Positions 18,024 to 26,624 of a stretch of 64,000 bases of DNA are shown here, one piece after another. This DNA is from DSXH01 sp020724325 (GTDB lineage Bacteria; Bacteroidota; Ignavibacteria; Ignavibacteriales; Melioribacteraceae), in contig JBFLYW010000009.1 in the NCBI GenBank assembly GCA_040756515.1, positions 61,215-125,214 on the forward strand, in the 5' to 3' direction. The position numbers and the translations under genes are program-made. Position 1 is the first letter of the stretch; every line of letters begins with the position of its first letter. The notes under the pieces were generated by a model. It saw only the letters and a list, made by a program, of their open reading frames with translations. It did not search any database and was not told the DNA's origin.

Positions 18024-18361
18024 CTTAATCCCAAATTCTGCTTTAATAAATCTTTAAAGGTCTGCTTAATATCACCGGAATTAACCCGGTTATCTTCCCC
18101 CGGCTTATAATCATACTCTTTAATTAACGTTACATTTCCTTCGCTTATTCCAAGGAGTAATAATTTGTCTTCTACTCTTACAACCGACAAATATTTTTTG
18201 GGAAGGATAAGGTGATTATTGATTACCTCAATTTTTATTAGAGTAGACTTCTTTCGGTTAATTGAGAATGAGTATTTTCTTATCATAACCAGTGCAAGGA
18301 AAAGGAGTCCCAATATTAAAAGCAGAGGCACAATTGTATTTACAATATCCATTAATGACAT
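18020..18361 (-). CDS. fliO: FliO-type flagellar biosynthesis protein
   Basis: 113 residues: one N-terminal membrane helix (about 7-26, VNTIVPLLLILGLLFLALVM) then a small cytoplasmic domain containing KKYLSVVRVEDKLLLLGIS, the usual FliO pattern. FliO is a short-lived assembly factor for the FliP ring. The family is poorly conserved, so the call depends partly on its place between fliN (1-bp overlap) and fliP (4-bp overlap). Confidence 0.85.
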   Translation of the reverse strand: MSLMDIVNTIVPLLLILGLLFLALVMIRKYSFSINRKKSTLIKIEVINNHLILPKKYLSVVRVEDKLLLLGISEGNVTLIKEYDYKPGEDNRVNSGDIKQTFKDLLKQNLGLR

Positions 18362-18744
18362 TAATATATATCCTTTATTCTTTGAGCGGGATCTACAAGA
18401 CTTGTAATTCTGATACCGAAGTGTTTATCGATAACAACTACTTCACCTTCGGCAATTTTTTTATTGTTTACATATACATCCACAGGTTCGCTCGCAAGTT
18501 TATCTAGTTCTATAACGTAACCGCGTTCAAGTTCAAGAATATCTTTAATCTGCATTTGTGTTCTGCCAAGCTCGATATAAATATTCATCTGCAAGTCTTT
18601 AAGAAAACTTAATTTATCATCTGCGCCGGGAATTGATCGTGTGGATGGATCGAATTCTTCGAATTCTGCAAGCGATCCATTTACCGGTTCTTTTTTCTCT
18701 TCATTATTTTCTAATAATTGATTTTCATTATTGATATCGCTCAT
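18361..18744 (-). CDS. fliN: Flagellar motor switch protein FliN
   Basis: 127 residues. An acidic N-terminal linker is followed by a SpoA domain (about 48-125) with MNIYIELGRTQMQIKDILEL, VDVYVNNKKIAEGEVVVID and FGIRITSL. FliN forms the bottom of the C ring, binding FliH and CheY-P signals. It lies 7 bp after fliM. Confidence 0.96.
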   Translation of the reverse strand: MSDINNENQLLENNEEKKEPVNGSLAEFEEFDPSTRSIPGADDKLSFLKDLQMNIYIELGRTQMQIKDILELERGYVIELDKLASEPVDVYVNNKKIAEGEVVVIDKHFGIRITSLVDPAQRIKDIY

Positions 18745-18751
18745 AATTACC

Positions 18752-19738
18752 TCAAAGTGATTTTTTTTCTTCTAAAAATTTTCTTGTAATCTTTACTGCC
18801 TTGTGATTATTAGATACTCCGGCTCTTCCCGTAAATAATAATCTGCTTCCAGTTCTTATTTTATGCTCATCGTCTGTTTTGGTATTAAGAATAATTATAT
18901 CCCCTTTTTCCAATTCCATCAATTCATTTATGGAAAGCTTCGTAGTTCCGAATTCCACTTCTATAGGAATTAATGTTTTTGTAAGATGATTTGTTATTAC
19001 TTCCCTGGTTGTAACGCCAAATGTCTTTGATGTTCTGATTGTAGAAAGCTTTTGCGTATTAATTTTTGCGAGAATATTATCGAAGGCAAATGTTGCAAAA
19101 CAGATGTTCATCAGAAACGACTGTTCGCCAATAAGTATCTCAAAAGAAATCAGCAGCACAGATTCACTTTGGGAAGTAATTTGGGCAAAGTCTATATCCT
19201 GTTCAAACCGGTCTAGAACAAACTCCAAATTATCCACACCCTGCCATGCTTTCTTAAGATCGAACATAACGCGGTCTACAACAACTCTAAGAACTTTCTG
19301 TTCAATTGGAGTGATAACCTTAATGGGTTTTGAGCCGGCACCGCTTCCTCCAAGAAGTTTATCTACTAAAAGAAATCCAAGATCGGTATTCAACTCTAAA
19401 ATCCCTTTTACATCTGTGTCCTTTATATCAAATGTAAATAAACATGCCGGGTTTGAAACTGAGAGCATGTATTCCGAATAGTAAATTTGATCGACCGATG
19501 CTACGTTAATACTTACAGCATTTTGAAGTTTTGTAACCAGAAATTGTGAGAAGCTTTCTGCAAAATTTTCACAAATATTTCTAATTATTCTAAGTTGATT
19601 TTTGGATATTCTGTTTGGCAGACGGAAATCGAAAAGAACTACTTCCTTTTCTGTAGTCGTTTCCGGTTTTTGTTCTGAACCACTCTTTATATTATTGAGC
19701 AGCGCATCAATTTCTTGCTGTGATAAGATTTCAGCCAT
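18752..19738 (-). CDS. fliM: Flagellar motor switch protein FliM
   Basis: 328 residues. The first 15 contain the CheY-P-binding peptide ILSQQEIDALLNNI; the middle domain has GGSGAGSKP and TPIEQKVL; the C-terminal SpoA domain ends in HKAVKI. It links CheY-P binding to the direction switch through FliG and FliN. The N-terminal peptide is strikingly like the C-terminus of the CheZ-like protein at 35,804. The gene is 2 bp after fliL. Confidence 0.97.
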   Translation of the reverse strand: MAEILSQQEIDALLNNIKSGSEQKPETTTEKEVVLFDFRLPNRISKNQLRIIRNICENFAESFSQFLVTKLQNAVSINVASVDQIYYSEYMLSVSNPACLFTFDIKDTDVKGILELNTDLGFLLVDKLLGGSGAGSKPIKVITPIEQKVLRVVVDRVMFDLKKAWQGVDNLEFVLDRFEQDIDFAQITSQSESVLLISFEILIGEQSFLMNICFATFAFDNILAKINTQKLSTIRTSKTFGVTTREVITNHLTKTLIPIEVEFGTTKLSINELMELEKGDIIILNTKTDDEHKIRTGSRLLFTGRAGVSNNHKAVKITRKFLEEKKSL

Positions 19739-19740
19739 AA

Positions 19741-20298
19741 TTATTGTAGTATGTACTTACTGAAATATACGTTACTTATTTTAACATCCGGGATAAGCTG
19801 ATTTAACCTCTGGGTTATCTGGATACGTAATGTATCGCGGTAACTCGCATTGCTAAGCTGATTCATATCTTTACTGCCCAATACAGAAATGATAGCATCC
19901 TTAACTAAAATTTCTTTTTTCTTCAGCTCGTTTTGGTACTTCTCGTTTGGCAGATCGAATCCTAATGATGATAGCAATAATCTCTTTCCATCGGTACCGG
20001 CTGGATTTATTATTAGATCCTCAACCACATAAATATATTTTCCCAGGTCTGCATTTTTTACCGTATCCTCTTTAGGTTTATCCACTTTAACGGAATCGTT
20101 TTGCACGGAAGATACATGCGATTGAATTTTAGGCATCAGAATATTAGCTGTAATAAAATAGACAGCAATCAATTGAATAATAAATAATGGCAGCCCGATG
20201 ATCAAAAATTTCATATTGAATCCTTTCTTTTCAGAAGGCTCTTCAATTTTCTTCTCTTCCGGTTTTTTTTCGATATTTTCTTCTTTTTGTGTTTCCAT
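19741..20298 (-). CDS. fliL: Flagellar basal body-associated protein FliL
   Basis: 185 residues: a charged cytoplasmic N-tail (EENIEKKPEEKKIEEPSEKK), one membrane helix (about 29-51) and a periplasmic FliL domain (about 75-185, containing YVVEDLIINPAGTDGKR and KEILVKDAIISVLG). FliL rings the stator units and supports torque. No clear ribosome site precedes the ATG at 20298; an internal ATG at 20214 (MKFLIIG) has AAAGGA 7 nt upstream and is an alternative start. A sigma-54-like site lies just upstream. Confidence 0.92.
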   Translation of the reverse strand: METQKEENIEKKPEEKKIEEPSEKKGFNMKFLIIGLPLFIIQLIAVYFITANILMPKIQSHVSSVQNDSVKVDKPKEDTVKNADLGKYIYVVEDLIINPAGTDGKRLLLSSLGFDLPNEKYQNELKKKEILVKDAIISVLGSKDMNQLSNASYRDTLRIQITQRLNQLIPDVKISNVYFSKYILQ

Positions 20299-20313
20299 AG
20301 TGGAAACAATTTT

Positions 20314-20328
20314 TCAATAATGATGCCA
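20314..20328 (-). promoter_or_regulatory. Weak sigma-54-like promoter before fliL
   Basis: On the minus strand the sequence reads TGGCATCATTATTGA, with GG and the -12 dinucleotide 10 nt apart as required. However, the -12 element is GA rather than GC. It shares the TGGCAT half-site with the candidates before flgB and before cheW at 60,635. The predicted transcript would start only about 4 nt before the fliL ATG, which weakens the case unless the internal start is used. Confidence 0.25.
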
Positions 20329-20424
20329 TCTAACAAAGCTTGAAATATCAGTTATTTCGGAAAGATTGCACGATTTAGTGGCTAATATTGAGCAATTGAA
20401 GGAATTCTAATGGGAATAAAGGGA

Positions 20425-20458
20425 GCGCCTCCCACTGTTGCTAAATAGCAAGAGGCGC
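20425..20458 (-). terminator. GC-rich hairpin after flgE
   Basis: A 7-bp stem GCGCCTC/GAGGCGC encloses a second stem TTGCT/AGCAA with an AAAT loop, 16 bp after the flgE stop. The nearest downstream T-rich stretch is interrupted (TCCCTTTATTCCC), so it may act as a partial terminator or as a 3' stabiliser of the hook mRNA rather than as a full stop. Confidence 0.5.
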
Positions 20459-20473
20459 CGGGATCAATGAAGA

Positions 20474-22144
20474 TTATCTGATAAGATTTGTTATTTCCTG
20501 AAGTAAATTATCTGCTGTTGTTATAACTCTTGCGTTTGCCTGAAATCCTCTTTGAGATACAATCATCCTTGTAAATTCTTCTGATAGGTCTACATTGGAT
20601 TGTTCAAGAGCACCAGATTGAACAGTAGTTCCGCTCTCTTCGCCTAAACTGCTAATTCTTGGTTCGCCGCTGTTTGCATATGCTGAGTACATATTATCGC
20701 CAACACTTATTAAACCGTTAAGGTTATTAAATGTAGCAACCATTATCTGCGCTAAGTTTCTTGAACTTCCATTTGAAAAGATACCAACAATATTTCCGTA
20801 TTGATCGATGTTAATGTTAGAGAGGGAAGCAGATGGCGAGCCGTTCTGATAAAGAGCACTTACAACCGAGCTGGATGATGTTTGTGTTACTCCTCCAAAT
20901 CCAGAACCGAAATCGAGATCAATAACTGCTGTGTTTGCACCGCCTTTAGGTACAAATGTTAATTGAGGATTGTTGGGTGAAATGTTTGCGGGGTCGATTG
21001 TACCATCGGCATTGAATAGAATTGTACCGGAAGTTGAAAGCGACTGCCCGTCAATGGTACTTTGACCGGGTACGCCGGCAGTCCACGTCCATAAATTATC
21101 ATCAATCTTTGTAAATTTTAATGTAACCTGGTGTGCAGTACCTAAAGAATCGAATATTGTAACAGAGCCGCTTACTATGTTAGGAATTCTATTGTTATCT
21201 GCTGAAACACTTAATGTTGCTGTGCTCGAATTTTGTGTTACCGTTGTTGCATCGAAAACAAAATCGATATTGGAAGTAGGAATATTTACTCTGTTAGCAG
21301 TACCGTCAAATTTTGCTAAGGATGCTGCATCTAATGCCCAGGTGCCTGAACCGTTATCGGCAAATACTAAACTTGTGATTTGACCATTATCTACATCAAC
21401 TCCGTCTTCATTTTTTAATACCCAGTTTAGTGTATATGTATTATCAGCCGTCTTTTCGTAAGAGATTTCTAATTTAAACGGAATGCCATATTCATTATAT
21501 ACTGTTGCTATTGTTGGAGCTGTGGATTGCCCTACTGTTAGAGCAGACGAATTAATGTTGCCTCTTTGAATTACTTTTTGTGTTCTTGTTAATTCAGAGT
21601 TACTTTTTAAGTTACCGCCCCATTTAATATTTGTTGTTGAAACAGCCGGTAGCTTAAGATTTGTATCGATTACAATATCTTCAAGGTTATTGCCTGGAGG
21701 TATAACACCTTCGGAGCTTGCAACTTTACCTTGAACAACAGCACCGTTCTGCGGACTTACTAATTTACCATCAGCATCAAAAATAAATGCGCCGGCTCGG
21801 GAGAAAAAGCTTTGTCCATTGCTTTTTAATACGAACATTCCTTGTCCCTGTAACCCTAAGTCGGTTGTAATTCCGGTTCGTTCGAATGTTCCTTGATTCC
21901 AATTACGATCGATAGAATTAATTTTCATACCAAGACCAACCTGAAAAGAGTTGGTGCCGCCCGTAGTTTCTGTTGGATTTGTTCCGGCTTTAACAAACTG
22001 ATTAAAAGTATCACTAAAAGTAACGCGTGAACCTTTAAATCCGATTGTATTAACGTTAGAAATGTTGTTGCCGATTACGTCCATCATTGATTGATGATTT
22101 CGTAATCCGGATACACCTGCAAAAAGTGAAGTTAAGAGTGCCAT
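20474..22144 (-). CDS. flgE: Flagellar hook protein FlgE
   Basis: 556 residues. The N-terminus has the axial motif (MMDVIGNNISNVNTIGFKGS) and the C-terminus VDLSEEFTRMIVSQRGFQAN. The large Ser/Thr/Asn-rich middle makes the exposed D1-D2 domains, so it is longer than the roughly 400-residue enteric hook protein. It polymerises into the universal joint after export and FlgD capping. A strong ribosome site (AGGAGG, 6 nt before the ATG) and GC-rich hairpins on both sides suggest high, separately tuned expression. Confidence 0.96.
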   Translation of the reverse strand: MALLTSLFAGVSGLRNHQSMMDVIGNNISNVNTIGFKGSRVTFSDTFNQFVKAGTNPTETTGGTNSFQVGLGMKINSIDRNWNQGTFERTGITTDLGLQGQGMFVLKSNGQSFFSRAGAFIFDADGKLVSPQNGAVVQGKVASSEGVIPPGNNLEDIVIDTNLKLPAVSTTNIKWGGNLKSNSELTRTQKVIQRGNINSSALTVGQSTAPTIATVYNEYGIPFKLEISYEKTADNTYTLNWVLKNEDGVDVDNGQITSLVFADNGSGTWALDAASLAKFDGTANRVNIPTSNIDFVFDATTVTQNSSTATLSVSADNNRIPNIVSGSVTIFDSLGTAHQVTLKFTKIDDNLWTWTAGVPGQSTIDGQSLSTSGTILFNADGTIDPANISPNNPQLTFVPKGGANTAVIDLDFGSGFGGVTQTSSSSVVSALYQNGSPSASLSNINIDQYGNIVGIFSNGSSRNLAQIMVATFNNLNGLISVGDNMYSAYANSGEPRISSLGEESGTTVQSGALEQSNVDLSEEFTRMIVSQRGFQANARVITTADNLLQEITNLIR

Positions 22145-22161
22145 TTTTTCCTCCTTGGATT

Positions 22162-22216
22162 GATCCGGCTTCAGTCGGTCCGCCGGATCTGGAGCGTCCT
22201 TGGAAGGTCCCGCTCC
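22162..22216 (-). promoter_or_regulatory. Two GC-rich hairpins in the flgE leader
   Basis: Between the TIGR02530 gene and flgE two hairpins stand back to back: GATCCGGC/GCCGGATC (8 bp, 12-nt loop, 22162-22189) and GGAGCG/CGCTCC (22191-22216) with an inner CCTT/AAGG helix. They are unusually GC-rich for this AT-rich window and end 17 nt before the flgE start codon. They could mark an mRNA processing or stabilising site that separates hook protein output from the upstream genes. Confidence 0.5.
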
Positions 22217-22237
22217 GCTTTTTATTTTGTTATTTAA

Positions 22238-22615
22238 TTAAAATGCAAAAACTACACTGTCTATGTTGGTAAATACGTTTTCATTAGAACCCGATACTTC
22301 CATTGCCGTAACAACTGTTTTGTTCGGAATATTTACTATGAATGCCGTGTTATCTATCATTACTAAGGAATCCTTTGCTCCTTTCAATTCGGCTTTTTCA
22401 ACAGCAGTTTGAATTTTTTCAAGATCTGTTTCGCTTAATTGAATATTCCGCGATTCCAATCTCTTCATAGCATGAGTAGAGAATTTTATTTTCTCTAGTT
22501 CCTGTTCGAAGATTGAATCGAATGAAGATGAGACAGGATCGAAGCTCCTTCTGCTTAAATCGTTATTTCCAACTATCGGGATAAAGGGAACAGACACGCC
22601 GTTAATTTCTGTCAT
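22238..22615 (-). CDS. TIGR02530-type flagellar operon protein
   Basis: 125 residues matching the small protein usually found between flgD and flgE. Motifs are INGVSVPFIPI at the N-terminus, KFSTHAMKRLESRNIQLSETDL in the middle and AFIVNIPNKTVVTAME near the C-terminus. Its function is not established; the position suggests a part in hook assembly. It overlaps flgD by one base. Confidence 0.88.
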   Translation of the reverse strand: MTEINGVSVPFIPIVGNNDLSRRSFDPVSSSFDSIFEQELEKIKFSTHAMKRLESRNIQLSETDLEKIQTAVEKAELKGAKDSLVMIDNTAFIVNIPNKTVVTAMEVSGSNENVFTNIDSVVFAF

Positions 22616-23295
22616 TATTTACCTCCGTTGAATGATGAATTTAAAATTTCGAGTATATCGGAAATTGAATATTCTGCACCGCCAACCAATAACATAGAAC
22701 CATTATTAGTAAAGCGGACACCATCAATTAAACCGATTATGTATTTAGAGAAGGTCATCTTCTCACCGTTCATGTTATAAGCTTCAACTTCGAAAGTATA
22801 ATTACCATTTCTTACTTTTTCACCATTATTATCGCAAAGATCCCAGGAAACTTTAGACCTTCCAGCATCTGCATTTCCATCTAAGAGCCTAATTACATTA
22901 CCATTTGAATCAACAATCTTTACAACAACATTTTTTGCCTGAGCAGGAAGGTCATAGCCAAGATCAATTTTTTCCTGATCCATTACATTCAGATTATTGC
23001 CGTCAATTTTTACTTCTTTGCCAATCAGAGTAGCAACCATAGTATTGTTTATCGATTGTGTAAGGAGGTAATTGACATCCATACTTTTTGTTATAGATGC
23101 ATTCAAATTGGTAAGCTGCTCTAATGAACTGAATTGTGCTAACTGGGATGCATATTCGGTCCCGTCAAGTGGATTAAGCGGATCCTGATTCTTAAGCTGT
23201 TGAATCATTAGTTTAAGAAAATCGTCCTTGCCAAGAGTTCCTTTATTTGCTTTTACATTGGAAGCCGCTGCCGCATTTGTAATATTATTTACCAT
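22615..23295 (-). CDS. flgD: Hook cap / hook assembly protein FlgD
   Basis: 226 residues. The N-terminal FlgD signature is DDFLKLMIQQLKNQDPLNP, then YASQLAQFSSLEQL; the C-terminal half is the FlgD Ig-like/tudor region (VKIVDSNGNVIR, then KVSWDLCDNNGEKVRNGNYTFEV). FlgD caps the growing hook and is exported through the type III gate. It lies 11 bp after fliK. Confidence 0.96.
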   Translation of the reverse strand: MVNNITNAAAASNVKANKGTLGKDDFLKLMIQQLKNQDPLNPLDGTEYASQLAQFSSLEQLTNLNASITKSMDVNYLLTQSINNTMVATLIGKEVKIDGNNLNVMDQEKIDLGYDLPAQAKNVVVKIVDSNGNVIRLLDGNADAGRSKVSWDLCDNNGEKVRNGNYTFEVEAYNMNGEKMTFSKYIIGLIDGVRFTNNGSMLLVGGAEYSISDILEILNSSFNGGK

Positions 23296-23306
23296 TTTTC
23301 AATTCC

Positions 23307-25580
23307 TTATACTAAATACTCGTATGTGTTATAACCTAAATTTTTCTTCCCGGTCAATTCGCCTCTATGTTCAACTTTGGATTCCGAATTGCCGCTATAA
23401 TTTTTCTTCTTTGAAGAATGTTGTTTATTCGCCTTTGGTTCTCCGCTGTTAAGATTTACATTTAGATTGCTAAGTTGAATACCATTGTTCTGAAGCGTTG
23501 TTTTAAGCTGATCAAGATTTGATTGAACGGTTTGTTTTACCTGTTCATTTTCTACTTCTATTGTTGCATGTAAAGCATTATCGATGTAATCTACCGTTAA
23601 TTTTACAGCACCAAGATTTTTGGGCGTTAATTGAAAAGTAATGCTCTGTTTTTCACCGGTGTTAATATATTTGCTAATCTCGGTTACTATTTCGGAAGAT
23701 TTTACTTTTTTAAAAGTTTCTGTAAAAGTTCTTGCTTCAGTCACTATTTTGAAATTAATCTCATTTGCCTGAACAGCTTTCTTATCAAATAAGGAGTTTG
23801 TAGAAAAGTCGGACTGTTTTATTTGTTCTTCTGCTTTTCTAGGTTGTATTAAATTATCATCTGTTTTGTTTTTATCAGGTAATATTTTTTCGTAGTTAGA
23901 CTTTGCTTCTCCCATTTTCTCAGGAGGGTTGTCTTCATTATTCTCTTTGCGTGTATCGTTAGAACCATAAGAAGATGATTTTTCTACATCATTGCTAACA
24001 ACATTAGCGGTTGGTAGTTTGTTTGTTTCACCTTGCTTATTGGATTTATCGGCATGGAGTTCCTTACTAAAGAATAATAACTCTTCCTTATTAACCTCAG
24101 GAGGAATATCTACATTAGGAGATTTTGGCGGTTCATTAGAGCTATTTTTTGTTACGGTATTATCGGCTTCAATTTTATATTCCGGCAGCTCAATTTTTTT
24201 CGCGGATTTATAATCCAGCGTTATTTCAGAATTAGGTTTATTCTCTTTACCGGAGACATTTGGGCTGCTTTCAGAACTTAACTCGTTAAGGGATAATTTA
24301 TCAACCGGCACATTTCTAATTTTAGCTGCGCTTATTAATTCATTACCAGTTTTATCGCCCGATTCAATTTTAATTGCTCTTAGAAATTCAGAACCGTTTC
24401 TTTTGATTTCAGGCGATTCAGATTCAATGCTGCCATCAATCAACGGTATTTTATTAATAAATACTAATTTATTTTTTTTATTCAACTCCTCGTTTGCGGT
24501 ATTGCTAATTATTTTTTCCGGAACTTTTTCAGGAACTTTTTCAGAAGAATCAACAATACTTAATTCGGATTTAGTTCTCTCTCTAATTACAGAATCTGTT
24601 TTTTCAAAATTGTACTTACTTAAAAACTCGCCAATTTCTTTTGATGTTTTGATATCAAGTATAAATGGAATTTTAATGCCATTAGTACTCTTTGAAATAG
24701 TATTGATGGATTCTGCATGTATTATCTCTACCTGATATTTTTTTGAATTATCATTTACAGGAGCAATGAACTGTTCTTTTACTTCATGCAGCTTGCCGGT
24801 TCTAATATCTATATTATAATTCTTATCTATTATTGTTTCACTTGCTGCCGGTTTTTCGGTTACTTGTTTGATATTCAGTTCGTCAGAATTGTTATCAGCT
24901 TTTGATACAGCTTCAATATCAGTATTAAAATCGGCTCTTGCAGGAAAATCTGGGATATTAATCAAATTTTTTTCGGGTACGAGTTCATTATTCTTATTAA
25001 CAGCAGAGATCTGAAGCGTTATCTTTTCTGCAGCTGACTTAAGTGTAAACTTAACGAAACTATGATTTTGCAGTGCATACTCAACAGTATCTAAGATTAA
25101 ATACCCGTTAGTGAGACCGCCGTTATCAATATCAGACTGCATTTCTGTTAATTTCAGAGAATTATTATCATTTATCAAAATAGATTTATTCGCATCATTA
25201 TTAATTACCTGATTGATTCCAGAGATAAAAGCAGCCAGTGATTCTTCATTAATTATATTATCGGTTTTAGTTAGACTTGCATCATGCAGATGATACGTTT
25301 CTTTATTTTCCGTTCTTGTAGAAGACTGATTTATTATCAGTTTTAATTCTTCCATTAGTGATTCATTAACAGGAATTACAATATTGATGTTGTTTACGCA
25401 AGAGAGAGCTAATTCAAGCGGATTCTTATTTTGTGATGAATTACCAGTGGGAAGGTCTTCCATTGTTATATTTATAATATCTGCAAACAGATAAGACTGA
25501 GCGCCAATGCCGGGTAAATTAAGATTGGATGGAAGGGCATCCTTAGAAAGTTTATTAAAGAATAATGGATTTAGATTCAT
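23307..25580 (-). CDS. fliK: Hook-length control protein FliK
   Basis: 757 residues. Most of the protein is low-complexity, Asn/Lys/Glu/Ser-rich and likely extended, as in the molecular ruler part of FliK. The C-terminal Flg_hook domain (about 640-720) has KQSITFQLTPKNLGAVKLTVDY and EVENEQVKQTVQSNLDQLKTTLQNNGI. It is much longer than the roughly 400-residue enteric FliK, which could mean a longer hook or simply a looser ruler. It overlaps the upstream MotE-like gene by 4 bp. Confidence 0.92.
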   Translation of the reverse strand: MNLNPLFFNKLSKDALPSNLNLPGIGAQSYLFADIINITMEDLPTGNSSQNKNPLELALSCVNNINIVIPVNESLMEELKLIINQSSTRTENKETYHLHDASLTKTDNIINEESLAAFISGINQVINNDANKSILINDNNSLKLTEMQSDIDNGGLTNGYLILDTVEYALQNHSFVKFTLKSAAEKITLQISAVNKNNELVPEKNLINIPDFPARADFNTDIEAVSKADNNSDELNIKQVTEKPAASETIIDKNYNIDIRTGKLHEVKEQFIAPVNDNSKKYQVEIIHAESINTISKSTNGIKIPFILDIKTSKEIGEFLSKYNFEKTDSVIRERTKSELSIVDSSEKVPEKVPEKIISNTANEELNKKNKLVFINKIPLIDGSIESESPEIKRNGSEFLRAIKIESGDKTGNELISAAKIRNVPVDKLSLNELSSESSPNVSGKENKPNSEITLDYKSAKKIELPEYKIEADNTVTKNSSNEPPKSPNVDIPPEVNKEELLFFSKELHADKSNKQGETNKLPTANVVSNDVEKSSSYGSNDTRKENNEDNPPEKMGEAKSNYEKILPDKNKTDDNLIQPRKAEEQIKQSDFSTNSLFDKKAVQANEINFKIVTEARTFTETFKKVKSSEIVTEISKYINTGEKQSITFQLTPKNLGAVKLTVDYIDNALHATIEVENEQVKQTVQSNLDQLKTTLQNNGIQLSNLNVNLNSGEPKANKQHSSKKKNYSGNSESKVEHRGELTGKKNLGYNTYEYLV

Positions 25581-26185
25581 TCTATACTTATAATTCTGTT
25601 GGCTAATTCCGGTTTAAATTCTGCAATTATTTCAGCTGCTTTTTTCTTCTTCATAGAAAAAATTATATCTCTGGCTATATTATCGTTATAACCCTGAATT
25701 ATTTTAGCTGCTTTTTTTGAATCCATTGCTTCGTAGAGCTTAACAGAGCTTTTTATCCACTTGCTGTAAACACTATCTTTCAAGGAGTTTTTTTTCGAAA
25801 GGTCGGGCTGTGCATTTTGAACCGATACCGCTTGATTTTTTTGTTCGAGAAGCTCTTTTATCTTCTTTAATTCTTCTAAAATAATCAACGAGCTGTCCAT
25901 AACAGATGAAGCACTTATTTTAATATCGGCTTCATTTTGAATTGTTTTGTTTGTTACATGAGTACTTTTTGCTGTATCTGCAAATGCAGTACCCTTGTCG
26001 GGTTCTTCTTTATTATTTTCAGTTACTCCGCTCTCTGCAGATTTATTTAAAATAGAATCAGATGTGACGCTGGTAAAATCGAATGCAAAAATATTCCTAT
26101 AATTTGTTGCGCCGTAATACACAGCAGCGGTAACTATAAAAAAAGCAATAAGCAATATTATCACATATATCAGTTTATCTCTCAT
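25577..26185 (-). CDS. MotE/YlxF-like protein
   Basis: 202 residues: one N-terminal membrane helix (about 5-25), a low-complexity linker, and a C-terminal MgtE_N/MotE-like helical domain (about 140-202; KLYEAMDSKKAAKIIQGYNDN, then KKKKAAEIIAEFKPELANRI). In Firmicutes the comparable ylxF gene sits between fliJ and fliK, exactly as here. Related MotE proteins act in the periplasm on stator or motor assembly. The role here is inferred from position and domain. Confidence 0.8.
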   Translation of the reverse strand: MRDKLIYVIILLIAFFIVTAAVYYGATNYRNIFAFDFTSVTSDSILNKSAESGVTENNKEEPDKGTAFADTAKSTHVTNKTIQNEADIKISASSVMDSSLIILEELKKIKELLEQKNQAVSVQNAQPDLSKKNSLKDSVYSKWIKSSVKLYEAMDSKKAAKIIQGYNDNIARDIIFSMKKKKAAEIIAEFKPELANRIISIE

Positions 26186-26619
26186 TTTACTTTCCTTATA
26201 AAATTACTTATAGCCATTTCATTCATTTGTTTTAATTCTTCTCTATTATTTTCGAAGAAAAATTCCTCTAGTTTATTTTCTTTAAGTGTTTCAAATGTTC
26301 TTAATTCTTTCTTTTTCTGTATCAGCTCAAATTGTTTCTTCTCTTTTCTGTGTTCTAATTCCATTATTTTTTTCTGAAGGTAATGAACATCCTTTTCTAA
26401 ATTTCTTATATACATTCTCGCGCATTTAACCTCGTATATTTTTATTTGTCCCGATGTAATTGTATCAAAGAGTTCTCTCTTTTTATTCAGCAGTGCATTC
26501 TGTTTAGTTTTAGAATTCTCTATTTCTCTATCAATAAGAAAAATTTCCTTCAATATTTTTTTCTCAAGAACCTTTTTAATCCTGATTATATGATCGAATT
26601 TGAAATTGAACTTTGCCAC
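26182..26619 (-). CDS. fliJ: Flagellar export chaperone FliJ
   Basis: 145 residues forming a long antiparallel coiled coil, highly charged, with the typical opening MAKFNFKFDHIIRIKKVLEKK. The start is GTG at 26619; the conserved N-terminus begins there. FliJ is the stalk of the FliHI ATPase complex and contacts FlhA. It lies 5 bp after fliI and overlaps the next gene by 4 bp. Confidence 0.9.
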   Translation of the reverse strand: MAKFNFKFDHIIRIKKVLEKKILKEIFLIDREIENSKTKQNALLNKKRELFDTITSGQIKIYEVKCARMYIRNLEKDVHYLQKKIMELEHRKEKKQFELIQKKKELRTFETLKENKLEEFFFENNREELKQMNEMAISNFIRKVK

Positions 26620-26624
26620 AATCT

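Noticed and set aside
24150..24180. GCCGATAA sequence on the minus strand, a sigma-28 -10 look-alike
   Set aside because: It lies inside fliK, and the only TAAA nearby is at far too short a spacing.
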